Shown here: piece after piece, positions 57,621 through 64,000 of the stretch
How positions within the stretch are numbered: the first letter of the stretch is position 1
Layout: the number at the start of each line of letters is the position of its first letter
From: Aphanomyces cochlioides
Lineage: Eukaryota; Oomycota; Saprolegniomycetes; Saprolegniales; Verrucalvaceae
Reading direction: 5' to 3'
Length of the DNA: 64,000 nt
NCBI GenBank assembly: GCA_019828595.1
Contig: JAHQRK010000022.1
Location: 1,240,001 to 1,304,000, forward strand
Made by a program: the position numbers and the translations under genes
The notes under the pieces: generated by a model
What the model saw: the letters and a program-made list of their open reading frames with translations, nothing else
Databases searched by the model: none
Told to the model about the DNA's origin: nothing

Positions 57621-57693
57621 GGTCTTATAGTGTAGCGGTTATCACGTCTCCTTGACGTGGAGAAGGTCCCCGGTTCAAGTCCGGGTAAGACCA
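57621..57693 (+). tRNA. tRNA-Val(GAC), intact
   Basis: Identical copy directly after the five-unit SINE run. Confidence 0.95.
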
Positions 57694-58806
57694 TCCTTTT
57701 TCGACCCAAATCAACTTTTTTTGCTTCCCGAATGATATCTCGGCCAATATTTTCTTCCCAACACACGCTATCTCTTATGGCACCTCACATGCTCTTCTTT
57801 CAACCGCATCACAACCCGTCATCCCCGCACGCCGACGAAATGCGTGTAAAATGACAAAAGTACTAGACTTTGCGTCTCCATTTCTCATCCATGAGGCAAG
57901 TGTACCAATCATAAAACACGCATAAATAGAACAGTTCAAACTGGACTTTCACCGAGACCCTGACACGACAAATATTCCATCTCAGTTTCACTTCAGAAAG
58001 GACGATTTTAAATCCTCATTGACTTGGAGGGGACGCTACTTGAGAAACCCTTCCAGTCATTCCTTACTCTCTTCAAAGCAACAAACTTTTCCAAAATGGA
58101 CCCAACTTAAACTTAACCACACTAAACAAATCTCAACAACAGGTAGCTCCAAAGAAACAGCGATTCGTTCAAATGAATACACAATCGTATCAACCGAGCG
58201 CTGGATAGACACATCCACTCGACCTCAGAGTATGTCTCTCAAAACAATGACAGACAAGATGGAAGAGAGCATCCAATTGGACCGTTGGAACTTATTATAG
58301 ATTCCAAGATACATATATGTAGATGATTACAGGAGGTCCATCGTTCCCTGTGAGTTTGTGTGTTTAGACTCGTTTTTTGTGGGAGGGGGCGATGATCCGC
58401 TTTTGGTTTGAAATGAAAGTATTTGAATAGGTCTACGAGAGGAGACAAACTTTTTCTCCCAAGCCCTTCGAGTATTGCATGTTGGCGAGGACTGACCACT
58501 CAGTTTGTCTAGGCTTTGGTTGCGAAAATAGAGTGCGCTGAAGGATTTTTGTGTCCAGAGTCGTCGTGAATGGTATGGAAACAGATCACAGACGTGGAGA
58601 GAGGAGATGATGTTTGTGACTTGTGAGGTCGAGTCTATCGTGGGCCGTGTGGTGACAGGATGTTAGTATAGGCGATGTTGTTGTGTGTGCTGACGTGATG
58701 GGTTTGGCGTTGAATGTGTGACAAGGATAGTGTTCCAATGGTTGTGAGAGGGTGCTGGTGTGTGATTGATGTGAATGATGAGCAAGGTAGGCATAGTAGA
58801 CATGGA

Positions 58807-59182
58807 GGTCTTATAGTGTAGCGGTTATCACGTCTCCTTGACGTGGAGAAGAAGGACGAGGGATTTGCAACCCCTCCACCCCCCCTGTCCGAAAGCACGG
58901 TATTTAATGGGATGTATGTGATCGGGAAACTTAAGTGCGCCTCGAACTTACAAGAGAAGGATTGTCCGGAAGCGGTTACCGGAATGAAAGTGTCAGTTTA
59001 ATGTGGCCGTTCTGTAAAAACGTGTCGAATCGCTGTACTACCGAAAAGGTAGAACTATCAAGACAAAGCCGTTAGACCTGGTCCAGCTGAGTTAAAGTAG
59101 TTCATATCCACTATAACCTAGGTAATATACTCAATAAACCTTGACGTGGAGAAGGTCCCCGGTTCAAGTCCGGGTAAGACCA
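58807..59182 (+). pseudogene. tRNA-Val(GAC) split by truncated SINE 14
   Basis: The 5' half is about 58807-58851 and the 3' half 59139-59182; duplication about 16 bp. Confidence 0.9.
58852..59138 (+). mobile_element. SINE copy 14, 5'-truncated
   Basis: Only ~287 bp remain. The element starts at AGGACGAGGG, the end of the tRNA-like head, so both A and B boxes are gone. The 3' tail and target junction are the same as in other copies. This 5' truncation is typical of incomplete target-primed reverse transcription and marks another independent insertion. It lacks its own Pol III promoter. Confidence 0.9.
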
Positions 59183-60295
59183 TCCTTTTTCGACCCAAAT
59201 CAACTTTTTTTGCTTCCCGAATGATATCTCGGCCAATATTTTCTTCCCAACACACGCTATCTCTTATGGCACCTCACATGCTCTTCTTTCAACCGCATCA
59301 CAACCCGTCATCCCCGCACGCCGACGAAATGCGTGTAAAATGACAAAAGTACTAGACTTTGCGTCTCCATTTCTCATCCATGAGGCAAGTGTACCAATCA
59401 TAAAACACGCATAAATAGAACAGTTCAAACTGGACTTTCACCGAGACCCTGACACGACAAATATTCCATCTCAGTTTCACTTCAGAAAGGACGATTTTAA
59501 ATCCTCATTGACTTGGAGGGGACGCTACTTGAGAAACCCTTCCAGTCATTCCTTACTCTCTTCAAAGCAACAAACTTTTCCAAAATGGACCCAACTTAAA
59601 CTTAACCACACTAAACAAATCTCAACAACAGGTAGCTCCAAAGAAACAGCGATTCGTTCAAATGAATACACAATCGTATCAACCGAGCGCTGGATAGACA
59701 CATCCACTCGACCTCAGAGTATGTCTCTCAAAACAATGACAGACAAGATGGAAGAGAGCATCCAATTGGACCGTTGGAACTTATTATAGATTCCAAGATA
59801 CATATATGTAGATGATTACAGGAGGTCCATCGTTCCCTGTGAGTTTGTGTGTTTAGACTCGTTTTTTGTGGGAGGGGGCGATGATCCGCTTTTGGTTTGA
59901 AATGAAAGTATTTGAATAGGTCTACGAGAGGAGACAAACTTTTTCTCCCAAGCCCTTCGAGTATTGCATGTTGGCGAGGACTGACCACTCAGTTTGTCTA
60001 GGCTTTGGTTGCGAAAATAGAGTGCGCTGAAGGATTTTTGTGTCCAGAGTCGTCGTGAATGGTATGGAAACAGATCACAGACGTGGAGAGAGGAGATGAT
60101 GTTTGTGACTTGTGAGGTCGAGTCTATCGTGGGCCGTGTGGTGACAGGATGTTAGTATAGGCGATGTTGTCGTGTGTGCTGACGTGATGGGTTTGGCGTT
60201 GAATGTGTGACAAGGATAGTGTTCCAATGGTTGTGAGAGGGTGCTGGTGTGTGATTGATGTGAATGATGAGCAAGGTAGGCATAGTAGACATGGA

Positions 60296-60368
60296 GGTCT
60301 TATAGTGTAGCGGTTATCACGTCTCCTTGACGTGGAGAAGGTCCCCGGTTCAAGTCCGGGTAAGACCA
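60296..60368 (+). tRNA. tRNA-Val(GAC), intact
   Basis: Identical copy. The unit upstream has a private T-to-C change (GTTGTCGTGTG near 60171). Confidence 0.95.
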
Positions 60369-61481
60369 TCCTTTTTCGACCCAAATCAACTTTTTTTGCT
60401 TCCCGAATGATATCTCGGCCAATATTTTCTTCCCAACACACGCTATCTCTTATGGCACCTCACATGCTCTTCTTTCAACCGCATCACAACCCGTCATCCC
60501 CGCACGCCGACGAAATGCGTGTAAAATGACAAAAGTACTAGACTTTGCGTCTCCATTTCTCATCCATGAGGCAAGTGTACCAATCATAAAACACGCATAA
60601 ATAGAACAGTTCAAACTGGACTTTCACCGAGACCCTGACACGACAAATATTCCATCTCAGTTTCACTTCAGAAAGGACGATTTTAAATCCTCATTGACTT
60701 GGAGGGGACGCTACTTGAGAAACCCTTCCAGTCATTCCTTACTCTCTTCAAAGCAACAAACTTTTCCAAAATGGACCCAACTTAAACTTAACCACACTAA
60801 ACAAATCTCAACAACAGGTAGCTCCAAAGAAACAGCGATTCGTTCAAATGAATACACAATCGTATCAACCGAGCGCTGGATAGACACATCCACTCGACCT
60901 CAGAGTATGTCTCTCAAAACAATGACAGACAAGATGGAAGAGAGCATCCAATTGGACCGTTGGAACTTATTATAGATTCCAAGATACATATATGTAGATG
61001 ATTACAGGAGGTCCATCGTTCCCTGTGAGTTTGTGTGTTTAGACTCGTTTTTTGTGGGAGGGGGCGATGATCCGCTTTTGGTTTGAAATGCAAGTATTTG
61101 AATAGGTCTACGAGAGGAGACAAACTTTTTCTCCCAAGCCCTTCGAGTATTGCATGTTGGCGAGGACTGACCACTCAGTTTGTCTAGGCTTTGGTTGCGA
61201 AAATAGAGTGCGCTGAAGGATTTTTGTGTCCAGAGTCGTCGTGAATGGTATGGAAACAGATCACAGACGTGGAGAGAGGAGATGATGTTTGTGACTTGTG
61301 AGGTCGAGTCTATCGTGGGCCGTGTGGTGACAGGATGTTAGTATAGGCGATGTTGTTGTGTGTGCTGACGTGATGGGTTTGGCGTTGAATGTGTGACAAG
61401 GATAGTGTTCCAATGGTTGTGAGAGGGTGCTGGTGTGTGATTGATGTGAATGATGAGCAAGGTAGGCATAGTAGACATGGA

Positions 61482-61554
61482 GGTCTTATAGTGTAGCGGT
61501 TATCACGTCTCCTTGACGTGGAGAAGGTCCCCGGTTCAAGTCCGGGTAAGACCA
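61482..61554 (+). tRNA. tRNA-Val(GAC), intact
   Basis: Identical copy. The unit upstream has a private A-to-C change (AAATGCAAGT near 61091). Confidence 0.95.
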
Positions 61555-62667
61555 TCCTTTTTCGACCCAAATCAACTTTTTTTGCTTCCCGAATGATATC
61601 TCGGCCAATATTTTCTTCCCAACACACGCTATCTCTTATGGCACCTCACATGCTCTTCTTTCAACCGCATCACAACCCGTCATCCCCGCACGCCGACGAA
61701 ATGCGTGTAAAATGACAAAAGTACTAGACTTTGCGTCTCCATTTCTCATCCATGAGGCAAGTGTACCAATCATAAAACACGCATAAATAGAACAGTTCAA
61801 ACTGGACTTTCACCGAGACCCTGACACGACAAATATTCCATCTCAGTTTCACTTCAGAAAGGACGATTTTAAATCCTCATTGACTTGGAGGGGACGCTAC
61901 TTGAGAAACCCTTCCAGTCATTCCTTACTCTCTTCAAAGCAACAAACTTTTCCAAAATGGACCCAACTTAAACTTAACCACACTAAACAAATCTCAACAA
62001 CAGGTAGCTCCAAAGAAACAGCGATTCGTTCAAATGAATACACAATCGTATCAACCGAGCGCTGGATAGACACATCCACTCGACCTCAGAGTATGTCTCT
62101 CAAAACAATGACAGACAAGATGGAAGAGAGCATCCAATTGGACCGTTGGAACTTATTATAGATTCCAAGATACATATATGTAGATGATTACAGGAGGTCC
62201 ATCGTTCCCTGTGAGTTTGTGTGTTTAGACTCGTTTTTTGTGGGAGGGGGCGATGATCCGCTTTTGGTTTGAAATGAAAGTATTTGAATAGGTCTACGAG
62301 AGGAGACAAACTTTTTCTCCCAAGCCCTTCGAGTATTGCATGTTGGCGAGGACTGACCACTCAGTTTGTCTAGGCTTTGGTTGCGAAAATAGAGTGCGCT
62401 GAAGGATTTTTGTGTCCAGAGTCGTCGTGAATGGTATGGAAACAGATCACAGACGTGGAGAGAGGAGATGATGTTTGTGACTTGTGAGGTCGAGTCTATC
62501 GTGGGCCGTGTGGTGACAGGATGTTAGTATAGGCGATGTTGTTGTGTGTGCTGACGTGATGGGTTTGGCGTTGAATGTGTGACAAGGATAGTGTTCCAAT
62601 GGTTGTGAGAGGGTGCTGGTGTGTGATTGATGTGAATGATGAGCAAGGTAGGCATAGTAGACATGGA

Positions 62668-62740
62668 GGTCTTGTAGTGTAGCGGTTATCACGTCTCCTT
62701 GACGTGGAGAAGGTCCCCGGTTCAAGTCCGGGTAAGACCA
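62668..62740 (+). tRNA. tRNA-Val(GAC), intact, A7G variant
   Basis: The only intact gene that differs from the rest: base 7 of the acceptor is G instead of A (62674), giving a G-U pair with T66. The cloverleaf, A box and B box are otherwise kept, so it should still fold. Confidence 0.93.
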
Positions 62741-63852
62741 TCCTTTTTCGACCCAAATCAACTTTTTTTGCTTCCCGAATGATATCTCGGCCAATATTTT
62801 CTTCCCAACACACGCTATCTCTTATGGCACCTCACATGCTCTTCTTTCAACCGCATCACAACCCGTCATCCCCGCACGCCGACGAAATGCGTGTAAAATG
62901 ACAAAAGTACTAGACTTTGCGTCTCCATTTCTCATCCATGAGGCAAGTGTACCAATCATAAAACACGCATAAATAGAACAGTTCAAACTGGACTTTCACC
63001 GAGACCCTGACACGACAAATATTCCATCTCAGTTTCACTTCAGAAAGGACGATTTTAAATCCTCATTGACTTGGAGGGGACGCTACTTGAGAAACCCTTC
63101 CAGTCATTCCTTACTCTCTTCAAAGCAACAAACTTTTCCAAAATGGACCCAACTTAAACTTAACCACACTAAACAAATCTCAACAACAGGTAGCTCCAAA
63201 GAAACAGCGATTCGTTCAAATGAATACACAATCGTATCAACCGAGCGCTGGATAGACACATCCACTCGACCTCAGAGTATGTCTCTCAAAACAATGACAG
63301 ACAAGATGGAAGAGAGCATCCAATTGGACCGTTGGAACTTATTATAGATTCCAAGATACATATATGTAGATGATTACAGGAGGTCCATCGTTCCCTGTGA
63401 GTTTGTGTGTTTAGACTCGTTTTTTGTGGGAGGGGGCGATGATCCGCTTTTGGTTTGAAATGAAAGTATTTGAATAGGTCTACGAGAGGAGACAAACTTT
63501 TTCTCCCAAGCCCTTCGATATTGCATGTTGGCGAGGACTGACCACTCAGTTTGTCTAGGCTTTGGTTGCGAAAATAGAGTGCGCTGAAGGATTTTTGTGT
63601 CCAGAGTCGTCGTGAATGGTATGGAAACAGATCACAGACGTGGAGAGAGGAGATGATGTTTGTGACTTGTGAGGTCGAGTCTATCGTGGGCCGTGTGGTG
63701 ACAGGATGTTAGTATAGGCGATGTTGTTGTGTGTGCTGACGTGATGGGTTTGGCGTTGAATGTGTGACAAGGATAGTGTTCCAATGGTTGTGAGAGGGTG
63801 CTGGTGTGTGATTGATGTGAATGATGAGCAAGGTAGGCATAGTAGACATGGA

Positions 63853-63925
63853 GGTCTTATAGTGTAGCGGTTATCACGTCTCCTTGACGTGGAGAAGGTC
63901 CCCGGTTCAAGTCCGGGTAAGACCA
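63853..63925 (+). tRNA. tRNA-Val(GAC), intact
   Basis: Identical copy, last in the window. The unit upstream has a single-base deletion (CTTCGATATTG near 63518), giving a 1185-bp period. Confidence 0.95.
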
Positions 63926-64000
63926 TCCTTTTTCGACCCAAATCAACTTTTTTTGCTTCCCGAATGATATCTCGGCCAATATTTTCTTCCCAACACACGC

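Larger units (their letters stand above)
41681..64000 (+). repeat. tRNA-Val array block C (16 tRNA sites, runs off window)
   Basis: Same unit as block B. Sites start at 42794, 44347, 45900, 47456, 48642, 49828, 51387, 52944, 54503, 56062, 57621, 58807, 60296, 61482, 62668 and 63853. Nine are split by SINEs: 42794, 44347, 45900, 49828, 51387, 52944, 54503, 56062 and 58807. From 46343 onward every unit has the 6-bp CTGGTG insert, unlike the mixed block B. Five consecutive SINE-bearing units (49828-56507) recur every ~1559 bp as a higher-order repeat. Spacers hold no supported gene. Confidence 0.95.

Noticed and set aside
14022..64000. CRISPR-like or phage-like repeat array
   Set aside because: Repeats are over 1 kb, contain eukaryotic tRNA genes, and have no short repeat-spacer pattern or cas genes.

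Overview
This window is eukaryotic nuclear repeat DNA. It is one long tandem array built on a tRNA gene, heavily colonised by two retroelement families that insert at the same position inside that gene. Evidence for a eukaryote: tRNA genes with internal A and B boxes, no encoded CCA and a T-run terminator; a two-ORF non-LTR retrotransposon (LINE) with an APE-type endonuclease; and a tRNA-derived SINE. The LINE ORF2 layout (endonuclease, reverse transcriptase, C-terminal CX2CX7HX4C finger, no recognisable RNase H) resembles L1-like elements of early-diverging fungi and plants. I favour an early-diverging (Mucoromycota-like) fungus, but the sequence does not prove it.

Layout. Positions 1-3551 are the 3' part of LINE copy 1 (end of ORF2 plus the long 3' UTR). 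One array spacer follows (3596-4702). LINE copy 2 (about 4749-13977) is complete, with both ORFs open. Array block B (14022-32364) has 13 tRNA sites, 8 intact and 5 split by a SINE. LINE copy 3 (about 32409-41636) has an intact ORF2 but a 1-base frameshift in ORF1. Array block C (41681-64000) has 16 tRNA sites, 7 intact and 9 split by a SINE (one SINE is 5'-truncated). The array runs off both ends of the window.

The repeat unit is about 1.18 kb (1180 bp, or 1186 bp with a 6-bp insert). It holds a 73-nt tRNA gene that folds as a canonical tRNA-Val with anticodon GAC, followed by a spacer of about 1.1 kb with no convincing gene. Of 32 tRNA sites, 15 are intact, 14 carry the SINE and 3 carry the LINE. 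All 17 insertions share orientation and 3' junction (before tRNA position 30, in the anticodon stem) and duplicate about 15-18 bp of the anticodon arm. At least six different 5' junctions show that several independent insertions hit this one site.

The LINE and SINE end in a similar tail (shared TAATATACTCA, then TAA) abutting the same target base. This suggests the LINE protein mobilises the SINE. The SINE has a tRNA-Thr-like head with A and B boxes and no run of four T, so a Pol III transcript would be expected to stop only at the T5 terminator of the tRNA gene it sits in. The array may act as a dispensable target for this retroelement pair, as rDNA does for R-elements. Shared private mutations and identical junctions in neighbouring units show that SINE-bearing units were also multiplied by unequal exchange or gene conversion.
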